Shown here: piece after piece, positions 37,584 to 45,809 of the stretch | Layout of the letters: every line of letters starts with the position of its first letter | Numbering within the stretch: the stretch's first letter is position 1 | Assembly (NCBI RefSeq): GCF_051124815.1 | Contig: NZ_CP118489.1 | Location: forward strand, 62,001-126,000 | From: Azospirillum sp051124815 | GTDB taxonomy: Bacteria; Pseudomonadota; Alphaproteobacteria; Azospirillales; Azospirillaceae | Direction: 5' to 3' | Length of the DNA: 64,000 nt | The notes under the pieces: model-generated | What the model was told of the DNA's origin: nothing | The model's database searches: none | The model's input: the letters and a program-made list of their open reading frames with translations, nothing else | Translations under genes and position numbers: made by a program

Positions 37584-37647
37584 AGGCGTGGGGCGGCCGG
37601 CGGCTTGAGCCGGTTTGCATCGAACCCAATCCCGAGCCCCCTTCGGC

Positions 37648-37731
37648 CGTCATTCCCGCGAAGGCGGGAATCCAGACCTTAAAAGCACTTGCACTGGGAA
37701 CTCTGGATCCCCGCCTTCGCGGGGATGACGG
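37648..37731. repeat. ~85-bp dispersed palindromic repeat, copy D
   Basis: CGTCATTCCCGCGAAGGCGG on the left is identical to copy A, and CCGCCTTCGCGGGGATGACG is on the right; only the ~30-bp middle differs. It lies between tyrA and pobA, which converge. Confidence 0.9.
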
Positions 37732-37762
37732 TGGAGAGTCGTTTCCAGAAGCTCGCAGTCTC

Positions 37763-38962
37763 TCACTCCATCGGCAGCCCCACGTAATTCTCCGCCAGCG
37801 CCGTCATGGCGGCGCGGGAGTGGACCAGATAGTCCAGCTCGGCCAGATGCACGCGCTGCTCGAAGGGCGACTCCGCATCGTTCCGGTGCAGCATGGTGGT
37901 CATGGACCAGGAGAAGCGCTCCGCCTTCCAGATCCGGCGCAGGCAGGTGGCGCTGTAGCCGTCCAGCCCCGCGGTCGTGCCGGATTTGTAATAGGCGGTC
38001 AGGGCGCGCGACAGCACCACCACATCGGCGACCGCGAGGTTCAGGCCCTTGGCGCCGGTCGGCGGCACGATGTGGGCGGCGTCGCCGGCGATGAACAGCC
38101 GGCCATGCTGCATCGGGTCGCAGACGAAGCTGCGCATGGCGATGATGCCCTTCTGGAAGACCGGCCCCTCGGTCAGCGTCCAGCCGTTCCCGTCCTCCAA
38201 CCGGCGGTGCAGTTCGGACCAGATGCGGTCGTCGGACCAGTTGGCGATGTCGTCCTTGGGATCGACCTGGATGTAGAGCCGCTGTACCTCCGGCGAGCGG
38301 GTGCTGAGCAGGGCGAAGCCGCGCTCGTGGTTGGCGTAGATCAGTTCGGGATGCGACGGCGGCGCCTCGGTCAGGATGCCGAGCCAGCCGAAGGGATAGA
38401 CCATCTGGTATTCGGTGCGCATGGCGGCGGGGATCGCCTGCCGGCTCGGCCCGTGGAAGCCGTCGCAGCCGGCGACGAAGTCGCAGCGCAGCTCCTCCGG
38501 TGGGCCATCCGCGCCACGGCGGAACCGCACGCGCGGCGCCTTGCCGTCGAGGTCGTGGAACTGCACGTCGGACACGCCGAACAGGATGGAGCCGCCATCC
38601 TCCAGACGGGCGGAAACGAGGTCGCGGATCACCTCGTGCTGGGCATAGACGGTGACGCGCTTGCCGCCGGTCAGTTCGGCCATGTCGATGTGGTGGCTGC
38701 GGCGGTCGAAGCGCAGCGTGATGCCGGAATGGAAATGGGCCTCGCGCATCATGCGCCCGCCCAACCCCATGTCGTTCATCAGGTCGACCACCCATTGCTC
38801 CAGCACGCCGGCGCGGATGGTGCCCTTGATCTCCTCGCGGCTGCGGTGCTCCAGGATCACCGACTCGATGCCCTGGCGGTGCAGCAGATGGGACAGGAAC
38901 AGGCCGGCCGGGCCGGCGCCGACGATGGCGACCTGGGTGCGTGTGGACTTCGTGGGGTGCAT
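37763..38962 (-). CDS. pobA: 4-hydroxybenzoate 3-monooxygenase
   Basis: A 399-aa flavin hydroxylase that makes protocatechuate from 4-hydroxybenzoate using NADPH and O2. FAD motif: VAIVGAGPAGLFLSHLLHRQ. The middle has the DG-type motif VAGCDGFHGPSRQAIP, and the C-terminal FAD motif is FIAGDAAHIVPPTGAKGLNL. Length and motifs are those of PobA. The start ATG complementary to 38960-38962 follows AGGAGG; a longer frame to 39037 is rejected. An AraC-type gene is divergent and is the likely activator. Confidence 0.95.
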   Translation of the reverse strand: MHPTKSTRTQVAIVGAGPAGLFLSHLLHRQGIESVILEHRSREEIKGTIRAGVLEQWVVDLMNDMGLGGRMMREAHFHSGITLRFDRRSHHIDMAELTGGKRVTVYAQHEVIRDLVSARLEDGGSILFGVSDVQFHDLDGKAPRVRFRRGADGPPEELRCDFVAGCDGFHGPSRQAIPAAMRTEYQMVYPFGWLGILTEAPPSHPELIYANHERGFALLSTRSPEVQRLYIQVDPKDDIANWSDDRIWSELHRRLEDGNGWTLTEGPVFQKGIIAMRSFVCDPMQHGRLFIAGDAAHIVPPTGAKGLNLAVADVVVLSRALTAYYKSGTTAGLDGYSATCLRRIWKAERFSWSMTTMLHRNDAESPFEQRVHLAELDYLVHSRAAMTALAENYVGLPME

Positions 38963-39122
38963 GTCTCTCGCCCTCCTGAAGGACATGGGCAGGCGCGCTT
39001 TTGCTGATTGTTGTGCGATCCAATCATTTGCACTCATGCTATTCCCGGAAGCGGAGGGCCGGACATAGACGAACCGGCGAAAGACTTGTACTTTTCATCG
39101 CAAGCCTGCCGGAGCCCGTGCG

Positions 39123-40112
39123 ATGTCCGCCCACGCTGCCCATTCTGGCCACAGCGCCGAACCCATTCCCCGCTATTGGCTGTACGGTGAACCGCCGGCG
39201 ATGCCGGAGCTGCGCTTCGTCCACATCGAGACGATTCCGGAGCGGATGCGCTTGTACAATTGGGAGGTCCGTCCCCACCGCCACGACGGGCTGAGCCATG
39301 CCCTGCTGGTCACGGACGGCGGCGGACGGCTGACCGCCGACGGGGTGGAGGTGGCCTTCCGCGCCCCGGCGCTGATCACCGTGCCGGCGCAGGTGGTGCA
39401 TGGCTTCCGCTTCGATCCCGGCACCGACGGCCATGTGCTGACCATGTCGGAGGGGTTCCTGGCCGGTGTGTTGGCCGCCGCGCCGGAGGTTGAACTGCGC
39501 GAGGCGCCGGCCCTGCCGATGGCCTGGGATCTGGATGCCGGATCGGATGCGGCAGCGGCGCTCGACCGCTGTTTCGCCGAAATCAGGCGGGAGTTCCGCG
39601 CCCACCATGTCGGCCGGGCCAGCGTCATTTCGGCGCAGGTGATGCTTCTGCTGGTCGCCGTCGCGCGGCTGGCGGCCGACAGGCGGCGGGACGAGGCCGG
39701 GCGCGACGGGCAGGGACTGTCACCCGATCTGCGGCTGCTCGCCCGGCTGCGGCCGATGATCGACGAGCGGTTCAGCCGGCATTGGCCGGTGGAGCGCTAT
39801 GCCGCCGCGCTGGGCGTCACCCCCGGCCGACTGAATGCCGCCTGCCGCCGGGTCACCGGCCTGTCGACCCTGCAGTTGGTCCATGCCCGGCTGATGCTGG
39901 AGGCCCGCCGCTCGCTGATCTACACCAGCCACGGCATGGCGGAGATCGGCTATGCCCTGGGCTTCGAGGACCCGGCCTATTTCTCGCGCTTCTTCACCAA
40001 GCGCGAGGGGCGGTCGCCGCAGGCCTTCCGCCGGGCGCATGGCGACGGCGGAACGGGAGGCAGCCTTGACGGCAACGGCCTTGACCGGACCGGGGGCGGC
40101 TCACCACAGTAA
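39123..40112 (+). CDS. AraC-family regulator, probable pobA activator
   Basis: A 329-aa regulator. The N-terminal cupin-like domain has VRPHRHDGLSHALLVTDGGG and PAQVVHGFRFDPGTDGHVL. The C-terminal AraC domain contains HWPVERYAAALGVTPGRLNA and MAEIGYALGFEDPAYFSRFF. Its gene is divergent from pobA with 160 bp between starts, the usual place of PobR-type AraC activators. Response to 4-hydroxybenzoate is inference from position. Confidence 0.88.
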   Translation: MSAHAAHSGHSAEPIPRYWLYGEPPAMPELRFVHIETIPERMRLYNWEVRPHRHDGLSHALLVTDGGGRLTADGVEVAFRAPALITVPAQVVHGFRFDPGTDGHVLTMSEGFLAGVLAAAPEVELREAPALPMAWDLDAGSDAAAALDRCFAEIRREFRAHHVGRASVISAQVMLLLVAVARLAADRRRDEAGRDGQGLSPDLRLLARLRPMIDERFSRHWPVERYAAALGVTPGRLNAACRRVTGLSTLQLVHARLMLEARRSLIYTSHGMAEIGYALGFEDPAYFSRFFTKREGRSPQAFRRAHGDGGTGGSLDGNGLDRTGGGSPQ

Positions 40113-40142
40113 CAGCCTTGTTTTCGGAAGAGGGTGATGGCG

Positions 40143-40979
40143 ATGGACAGCCTGGACGTCACGATGCGGGAGGCGGCCGAGACGGTCGAACAGTCGCTGT
40201 GGCGCCGCCTGCGCGCCGACGCCGCCCGCGTGGCGGAGGAGGAAAGCGGCCTCGCCCCCTTCCTGTATGACGCGGTGCTGGCGCGCGACGGCTTCGGCCC
40301 GGCGCTGGCCGCCCTGCTGGTGCGCAAGCTGGCCGACCGCGCCATGCCGGAGGACCGGCTGGCCGCCGTGGTGCGCGACGCGATGGACTCCGACCCGGCC
40401 ATCGTCGAGGCCGCCGCCGCCGACCTTGCCGCCATCCTGGCGCGCGACCCGGCCGCCGACGGCTGTCTGACGCCTTTCCTCTATTTCAAGGGCTTCCACG
40501 CCCTGCAATGGCATCGCGTCGCCAACTGGCTGTGGAAAGGCCAGCGGCACGACCTCGCGCATTTCCTGCAAAGCCGGGTGTCGGAGGCCTTCGCCGTCGA
40601 CATCCACCCGGCGGTGCCGGTCGGGCGCGGCGTGTTCATCGACCATGGCACCGGCGTGGTGATCGGCGAGACGGCGGTGATCGGCAACGACGTGTCGATC
40701 CTGCAGAACGTCACGCTGGGCGGCACCGGCAAGGAGCATGGCGACCGTCATCCCAAGGTGCGCGACGGCGTGCTGCTGTCGGCCGGGGCCAAGGTGCTGG
40801 GCAACATCACCATCGGCGCCCATGCCAAGGTCGGCGCCGGCAGCGTCGTGCTGAAGGATGTCCCAGGGTGCGCCACCGTTGCCGGCGTGCCCGCCAAGGT
40901 CGTCGGCTGGTGCCGCGACGAGCCGGCGCCGGCGCTGACCATGGACCAGAGCCTGCAGCAGGGCGATTACAGCATCTGA
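40143..40979 (+). CDS. cysE: serine O-acetyltransferase
   Basis: A 278-aa acetyltransferase that makes O-acetylserine for cysteine synthesis. The N-terminal helical SAT domain is followed by left-handed beta-helix repeats: VPVGRGVFIDHGTGVVIGET with catalytic His, VSILQNVTLGGTGKEHGDRH, and IGAHAKVGAGSVVLKDVPGC. The C-terminal tail ends in I (QGDYSI), as needed for the cysteine synthase complex. ATG 40143 has GGAAGAGG 8 nt upstream; GTG 40134 and ATG 40137 are alternatives. Confidence 0.95.
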   Translation: MDSLDVTMREAAETVEQSLWRRLRADAARVAEEESGLAPFLYDAVLARDGFGPALAALLVRKLADRAMPEDRLAAVVRDAMDSDPAIVEAAAADLAAILARDPAADGCLTPFLYFKGFHALQWHRVANWLWKGQRHDLAHFLQSRVSEAFAVDIHPAVPVGRGVFIDHGTGVVIGETAVIGNDVSILQNVTLGGTGKEHGDRHPKVRDGVLLSAGAKVLGNITIGAHAKVGAGSVVLKDVPGCATVAGVPAKVVGWCRDEPAPALTMDQSLQQGDYSI

Positions 40980-41065
40980 GCGGCCGTCCCTTTTACGCTG
41001 TCCCTCCGCTGTCACCGGAAATCCGCCCTCTCAGTGACTACATGGAAGGCCGGCGGTAATAGGGC

Positions 41066-41830
41066 GTGAGGGCCGTGAGGGTGCTGCTGGCATTTCTGTT
41101 GACGCTGGTCCTGCTGCTGGCCGGGCCGGTGTTCCTGCTTGCCTCCGGAACGGTGCCGACGGCCGTCGACTGGAGCCGCATAGACCGCAGCCCGGTCGGC
41201 CTCGCCCCCGACGCGGCAACGACGCCGGAAGCGGTGGTCCAGGTCTATGCCGCCCGCGTGCTGTCCTGGCGCGGCGCCTTCGGCGTGCATCCCTGGTTCG
41301 CGGTGAAGCCGGCCGGCGCCCGCAGCTATACGGTCTATGAGGTGATCGGCTGGCGCGCCTACCGCGGCCTGTCGGTGGTCTCCGTCAGCCACCGTGACCC
41401 CGACGGTCGCTGGTTCGGCGCCCAGCCCATCCTGTTGGGCGAGCTGCGCGGCCCTGCCGCCGAAGCCGCCATCCCCAAGATCGCCGAGGCAGCATCCAGC
41501 TATCCCTATGCCGGCGAGTACCGCGTCTGGCCCGGCCCCAACAGCAACACCTTCGCCGCCTGGGTCGCCCGCGCCGTACCGGAGCTGCGGCTCGACCTGC
41601 CATCGACCGCGCTGGGCAAGGATTACCTGGGGCGTGGGGTGTTCGCGCGGGCACCGAGCGGCACCGGCTGGCAGATCAGCCTGTTCGGCGTCGCCGGCCT
41701 GCTGCTGGCGTGGGAGGAGGGGCTGGAGGTGAATCTGCTGGGGCTGACATTGGGGATCGACCCGTTGGACCTTGCAGTGAAACTGCCGGGGATCGGAAGA
41801 GTGGGGTGGTCGGAGTCCGAGCCGCTTTGA
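41066..41830 (+). CDS. DUF3750 domain protein
   Basis: A 254-aa protein with one N-terminal hydrophobic segment (LLAFLLTLVLLLAGPVFLLA), so it is either membrane-anchored or exported. The body matches DUF3750: YAARVLSWRGAFGVHPWFAV, EVIGWRAYRGLSVVSV, YRVWPGPNSNTFAAWVARAV with an N-x-N-x-F motif, and FGVAGLLLAWEEGLEVNLLG. The function is unknown. The start at GTG 41066 is weakly supported; GTG 41075 is close by. Confidence 0.82.
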   Translation: MRAVRVLLAFLLTLVLLLAGPVFLLASGTVPTAVDWSRIDRSPVGLAPDAATTPEAVVQVYAARVLSWRGAFGVHPWFAVKPAGARSYTVYEVIGWRAYRGLSVVSVSHRDPDGRWFGAQPILLGELRGPAAEAAIPKIAEAASSYPYAGEYRVWPGPNSNTFAAWVARAVPELRLDLPSTALGKDYLGRGVFARAPSGTGWQISLFGVAGLLLAWEEGLEVNLLGLTLGIDPLDLAVKLPGIGRVGWSESEPL

Positions 41831-41922
41831 GAGCAGCGGGAGAGCTTGCAGAGACTTGGGAAGAGTAGGTCAGTTGGCTTGACCGGAACACACCATCCAA
41901 ACCTTGAACTTCGAAGGGAGGA

Positions 41923-41998
41923 TGGTGCCCAGGGACGGAGTCGAACCGCCGACACGGGGATTTTCAGTCCCCTGCTCTACCAACTGAGCTACCTGGGC
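41923..41998 (-). tRNA. tRNA-Phe (GAA)
   Basis: On the minus strand the 76-nt cloverleaf starts GCCCAGGTAGCTCAG and has anticodon GAA in ACTGAAAATC. The T arm GGCGGTTCGACTCCGTC, the acceptor pair GCCCAGG/CCTGGGC, the A discriminator and the encoded CCA are all present. It follows the yacG end of the infA-maf block. Confidence 0.97.
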
Positions 41999-42116
41999 AT
42001 CTCGGCGCCGCTTGGTGGGTGACCGTTTCGGTCGGTGCGGCGCGTCGTGTGGGGCGCTTTTTAGAGAGGTTCGGACGGGCTGTCCAGAGGAAAATTCAAA
42101 AAAATTCAGACCCGTC

Positions 42117-42320
42117 TCACAGCGCCTCATCGGGCTCGGATCCACCGGGCGCGGCGGGGGTTTCCGGGCTCTCGATGCGGTAGACGCCACCCAGCCAGCG
42201 CGACAGATCCACGTCGGCGCAGCGCTTGGAACAGAAGGGGCGGGTGGCCGGTTCGGTCGGCCGGCCGCAGATCGGGCAGTTGGTGCCTGTCTTGGCGCCA
42301 AGGGTTTGGGGATCGGACAA
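42117..42320 (-). CDS. yacG: DNA gyrase inhibitor / zinc-binding protein YacG
   Basis: A 67-aa protein with the YacG zinc site: TNCPICGRPTEP and RPFCSKRCADVDLSRWLGG (C-x2-C and C-x3-C). The acidic C-terminus EPDEAL is normal for the family, which binds the gyrase B subunit in E. coli. It is the last protein gene of the infA-maf-RNase block, 28 bp after the RNase gene. Confidence 0.93.
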   Translation of the reverse strand: MSDPQTLGAKTGTNCPICGRPTEPATRPFCSKRCADVDLSRWLGGVYRIESPETPAAPGGSEPDEAL

Positions 42321-42348
42321 GGAAGGCCTCCGTAACGGATAACAGCGG

Positions 42349-43596
42349 TCAGGGCCGCAGCAGGGCTGCCAATGGCGTGCCGCGGCGGGCGCGGGTCAGT
42401 TCGACCAGGCCCAGTTTGGACATGCCGTAAACTTGGGTCTGCACCGGGTCGCTTTCCACCGCCTGCGACAGGGCGGCCAACACGCGCTCGGCATCGCCGC
42501 GGCTGCGCATGTTGACGAAATCCACCACCACGATGCCGCCGACATTGCGCAGGCGAAGCTGGCGGCCGATCTCCGCCGCGGCGTCGAGGTTGACGTCCAG
42601 CGGGTTGCCGCGCTCCCCGGCGTTCACGTCGACCACCGTCAATGCCTCCGTGCGCTCGATCACCAGCGAACCGCCGAGCGGCAGAGGAACCCGGACGTCG
42701 AGAAGCTCGGCAATCGCGGAGTCGAGGTCGCGCAGGTCGAACAGGCGCTGGGCGTCCCCATGGGCGTCCTTATGGACGCTGAGGCGCGGCAGCAGGTCGG
42801 GGGCATGGCGGTCGCACCAGTTGCGCAATCCCGACAGCAGCGGCCCGTCGCCCATCCTGATCCCGCCGGCCGAGGCCTGGTCGTCGACCAGGATGGCGGC
42901 GGGCGCGGCGGCTCCCTGCTCGATCAGGGCGCGGGTGGGAGCGTCGGGGCCGGGATGCAGCAGGCGGGGGGCGGAGCCGGCGCGGGCGTCGTCGCGGATG
43001 GCGCGCCATTGCAGGTGCAGTGCTTCCGATTCGGCGGCCAGCAGATCGTCGGAGACCTGGGCGGCGCCGGCGCGCACGATCCAGCCGGCGCCGGTGGCGA
43101 GCTGTTCGATGCGGCGGGCCAGCGCGGCACGCTCCGGACCGGTGCCGAGGCGCTTCGACACCGCGATGTCGCGGCCGAGCGGCGCGTGCACCAGGAAACG
43201 GCCGGGCAGGGTGATGTCCATCGTCAGCGACGGACCCTTCGACCCGACGGCGTCGGCCTTCACCTGCACCAACACCGGCTGGCCTGTGCGCAGCAGCGCG
43301 CCGATGGGGGCCGGCTTGGCGCCCGGCCGGTTCGGGCGTGGTTGCGGAGAATCGTCGTCGAGGACGGGGCGGCGCACGTCGGCGGCCGGCAGCAGGCCGG
43401 ACAGGCCATTCCCGAGGTCGACGAAGGCGCCGTTCAGGCCGGTGGCGATGCGCTCCACCCGGCCCAGGATGATGGCGCCGAGCAGCGACGGGCGGCCGGC
43501 ATGGTCGATGTGCAGATCGGTCAGGCGGCCGTCGGTCAGCACCGCCGCCCGCGTCAGCGGGCCGTCGCGGTCGACCAGCAGCTCAAGCCTGCTCAT
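42349..43596 (-). CDS. ribonuclease E/G family protein
   Basis: A 415-aa endoribonuclease, shorter than E. coli RNase G. The S1 region contains IILGRVERIATGLNGAFVDLG, and the catalytic Asp residues are in EALTVVDVNAGERGN and GGIVVVDFVNM. The C-terminal zinc-link CPxC of classical RNase E/G is not seen; the protein stops soon after a VYGMSKLGLVELTRARRG block. This short form next to maf and infA is common in alphaproteobacteria and suggests a role in rRNA or mRNA processing. The start overlaps the maf stop by 4 bp. Confidence 0.9.
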   Translation of the reverse strand: MSRLELLVDRDGPLTRAAVLTDGRLTDLHIDHAGRPSLLGAIILGRVERIATGLNGAFVDLGNGLSGLLPAADVRRPVLDDDSPQPRPNRPGAKPAPIGALLRTGQPVLVQVKADAVGSKGPSLTMDITLPGRFLVHAPLGRDIAVSKRLGTGPERAALARRIEQLATGAGWIVRAGAAQVSDDLLAAESEALHLQWRAIRDDARAGSAPRLLHPGPDAPTRALIEQGAAAPAAILVDDQASAGGIRMGDGPLLSGLRNWCDRHAPDLLPRLSVHKDAHGDAQRLFDLRDLDSAIAELLDVRVPLPLGGSLVIERTEALTVVDVNAGERGNPLDVNLDAAAEIGRQLRLRNVGGIVVVDFVNMRSRGDAERVLAALSQAVESDPVQTQVYGMSKLGLVELTRARRGTPLAALLRP

Positions 43597-44216
43597 TGTT
43601 CAGGAGATGTCGGGGGAGGAAGCGGGTAGCCGGCGCCATGCAGCATGCCGGCAACTTCGTGCAGGGACAGACCGACGACGTTGCTGTAGGAGCCGCCGAT
43701 CCAGCGTACCAGCGCCCCCGCCCGGCCCTGGATGGCATAGCCGCCGGCCTTGCCCTTCCATTCGCCGGACGCGATGTAGGCGTTGGTTTCCGCCCGGTCG
43801 AGCACCTTGAAGGTGACGTCTGTGCGGACCAGCCGGTCGATTCGGCGATGGCCTTCCGTCCCTGGAATCAGCAGGACGATGCCGCCGATCACCCGGTGCC
43901 GCCGGCCGGACAGCAGGGACAGGCAGCGTCGCGCCTCCTCCTCCCGTTCGGCCTTGGGCAGGATGCGGCGGCCGCAGGCCACCACGGTGTCGGCGGCGAG
44001 AATCCACGAATCGGGATGGCGCGCGGCGACGCACGACGCCTTCTCCGCCGCCAGACGCAGGGCGTGCTGGGGCGGGAGTTCGTCGCGCAACGGCGTTTCG
44101 TCGAGATCGGCGGGATCGACCGCGTCGGGCACGATGCCGATCTGGCGCAGCAGGTCGAGCCGGCGGGGCGAGGCCGAAGCCAGCACCAGCCGGGGCGCCT
44201 TGGACGGGATCGTCAC
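43593..44216 (-). CDS. maf: Maf-family nucleoside triphosphate pyrophosphatase
   Basis: A 207-aa house-cleaning pyrophosphatase that hydrolyses non-canonical or pyrimidine NTPs. Motifs: LVLASASPRRLDLLRQIG at the N-terminus, DSWILAADTVVACG (catalytic Asp), RRHRVIGGIVLL, GEWKGKAGGYAIQGRAG and GSYSNVVGLSLHEVAG. It lies between infA (25-bp gap) and the RNase gene (4-bp overlap). Confidence 0.94.
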   Translation of the reverse strand: MTIPSKAPRLVLASASPRRLDLLRQIGIVPDAVDPADLDETPLRDELPPQHALRLAAEKASCVAARHPDSWILAADTVVACGRRILPKAEREEEARRCLSLLSGRRHRVIGGIVLLIPGTEGHRRIDRLVRTDVTFKVLDRAETNAYIASGEWKGKAGGYAIQGRAGALVRWIGGSYSNVVGLSLHEVAGMLHGAGYPLPPPTSPEQ

Positions 44217-44241
44217 GGGGAACCGCGATGCAGCAAGGATG

Positions 44242-44460
44242 CTACTTGAACCGGAAGGTGATGCGGCCCTTGGTCAGGTCGTACGGCGTCATTTCCACAT
44301 TGACGCGGTCGCCCGCCAGGACGCGAATCCGGTTCTTACGCATCTTGCCGGAGGTGTGCGCCAGAACCTCGTGATCGTTGTCGAGCTTCACCCGGAACAT
44401 CGCGTTCGGAAGCAATTCGACGACGGTCCCGGAAAACTCGATCAGATCTTCCTTTGCCAT
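44242..44460 (-). CDS. infA: translation initiation factor IF-1
   Basis: A 72-aa OB-fold protein, essential for initiation. The whole sequence is recognisable: EDLIEFSGTVVELLPNAMFR, then VLAHTSGKMRKNRIRVLAGD and YDLTKGRITFRFK. It heads the infA-maf-RNase E/G-yacG cluster. Confidence 0.98.
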   Translation of the reverse strand: MAKEDLIEFSGTVVELLPNAMFRVKLDNDHEVLAHTSGKMRKNRIRVLAGDRVNVEMTPYDLTKGRITFRFK

Positions 44461-44617
44461 AGGCCCTTATGTCCGTCCTAAAAGTTTCGCGGCAATAACT
44501 GACCTTCCAAGGCCGCCGGGTCAAGGGGGATTCCCACCGCCGATGCGTTCGGCCGCAGCCATCCGCGCGGGGCAGCCCCGCGTTGTGTGGCGAAAATACC
44601 CTGTAACCCCTGCCGCG

Positions 44618-45742
44618 TCAGACCGACTGATAGGGGTTGAGCGGCGATGCGCCGCCTTCTTCCAGGCGGCGGGGCTGTTCCAGCGCCTTGCCGATTGCCG
44701 CGAACATCTCGCGCTGGTCGATCTCCATGCGGCGGGTCAGGCGGCCCACCGTTTCCGCCGCGGTCAGGGCGCGGCCGGTGGAGCGGTCGTGGAACAGGTT
44801 GTGATTCGCCTTCGCCGCGCTGGGCAACAGGTCGGCGGCGACGGCGCCGGGGCTCGATTCGGCGGCGCGAATCAGCTTCGCCGCCCCGCCGGAGCCCAGA
44901 ACATAGGCCATGCGGCTTTCCGATTCGCTGGCCGGCCGGCCCAGCCGCTTCTCCAGCGCCTCCCGCCCCTCGGACAGATAGCGGGCGGCCATGCCGGCCG
45001 ACAGGTCGACGTCGTGGCGCAGTTCCAGGATCTGGCGGCGGATCGCCGGATCCTTGACGCTGGACACGCCGTTGCGGACCTGGATGTGCGAAGCCAGCTC
45101 ACCCTGGCCATAGGCGGCGCCATGGCGGCGGAACAGGTCGAGCCATGTCGATTCGAGGAACTGGAACGGGCCGGCGGCGGAGCTGTGCCTGTTCTTGGCG
45201 CCGGGGTCCAGGCCGCTTTCCTGGGTGGCCTGGGCTAGGATCGCGGTGAAGTTGTGGCCCGACAGGCCGGCGACCTGCTGCGAGGCGACCAGCACCCGCG
45301 TGGCGGTCGGATCGTCGGAGTTCACCGCCCTGACCGTCTCCGCCACCTTCTTCGAGCTTGGAGTCGGGCCTTGCGCCGCCGGCACCGCCGGCTTCAGGCC
45401 GGGCAGGGGCGCACGCGGTGCCGCGGCCTCGCCGTCCGCCAGCAGGACCGGCGCCTCCGGTTTCACGGCCGGGAGCGGCACCGCCGTGCCGTCGGCCAGA
45501 CGGATGGGGGTGACCGGTTTGGCCGCCGGGAAGGGAACCTGGGTGCCGTCGGCCAGCAGGATCGGAGCCGGCGGCTTGGCGGCCGGCAGGGGCGGCGCCT
45601 TCTGGCCGTTCTGGAGCCTGCCGGACGTATTGGTCTGGACCAGCGCGTCACGGAAGGACAAGGCGCCGCTATCGGCCAGCGACGGGGGACTGTCGGGCTT
45701 GCGCTCCGGTACGGGGGCGAGAGGGGGCTGCGCAACCTTCAT
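44618..45742 (-). CDS. lytic transglycosylase-fold protein with N-terminal tandem repeats
   Basis: A 374-aa protein. Residues ~45-110 hold three imperfect ~19-residue repeats built on LPAAKPxxPILLADGTxVP. The C-terminal half has a lysozyme-like fold: AILAQATQESGLDPGAKNR with a catalytic-type Glu, AAGPFQFLESTWLDLF, and a VLGSGGAAKLI block. No classical signal peptide is visible, so export is uncertain; flagellar-rod or secretion-apparatus transglycosylases can look like this. ATG at 45740-45742 is chosen. The protein probably cuts peptidoglycan, but its site of action is unknown. Confidence 0.78.
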   Translation of the reverse strand: MKVAQPPLAPVPERKPDSPPSLADSGALSFRDALVQTNTSGRLQNGQKAPPLPAAKPPAPILLADGTQVPFPAAKPVTPIRLADGTAVPLPAVKPEAPVLLADGEAAAPRAPLPGLKPAVPAAQGPTPSSKKVAETVRAVNSDDPTATRVLVASQQVAGLSGHNFTAILAQATQESGLDPGAKNRHSSAAGPFQFLESTWLDLFRRHGAAYGQGELASHIQVRNGVSSVKDPAIRRQILELRHDVDLSAGMAARYLSEGREALEKRLGRPASESESRMAYVLGSGGAAKLIRAAESSPGAVAADLLPSAAKANHNLFHDRSTGRALTAAETVGRLTRRMEIDQREMFAAIGKALEQPRRLEEGGASPLNPYQSV

Positions 45743-45809
45743 GGCACACACTTCACTGCAGACCGGCCGAGCCTGCCGGGACGGGTGCTGCCACTATAGC
45801 ACCGACTCG

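Noticed and set aside
41840..41925. Possible attachment site at the tRNA-Phe 3' end
   Set aside because: No integrase nearby and no second copy of the tRNA 3' end was noticed in the window.
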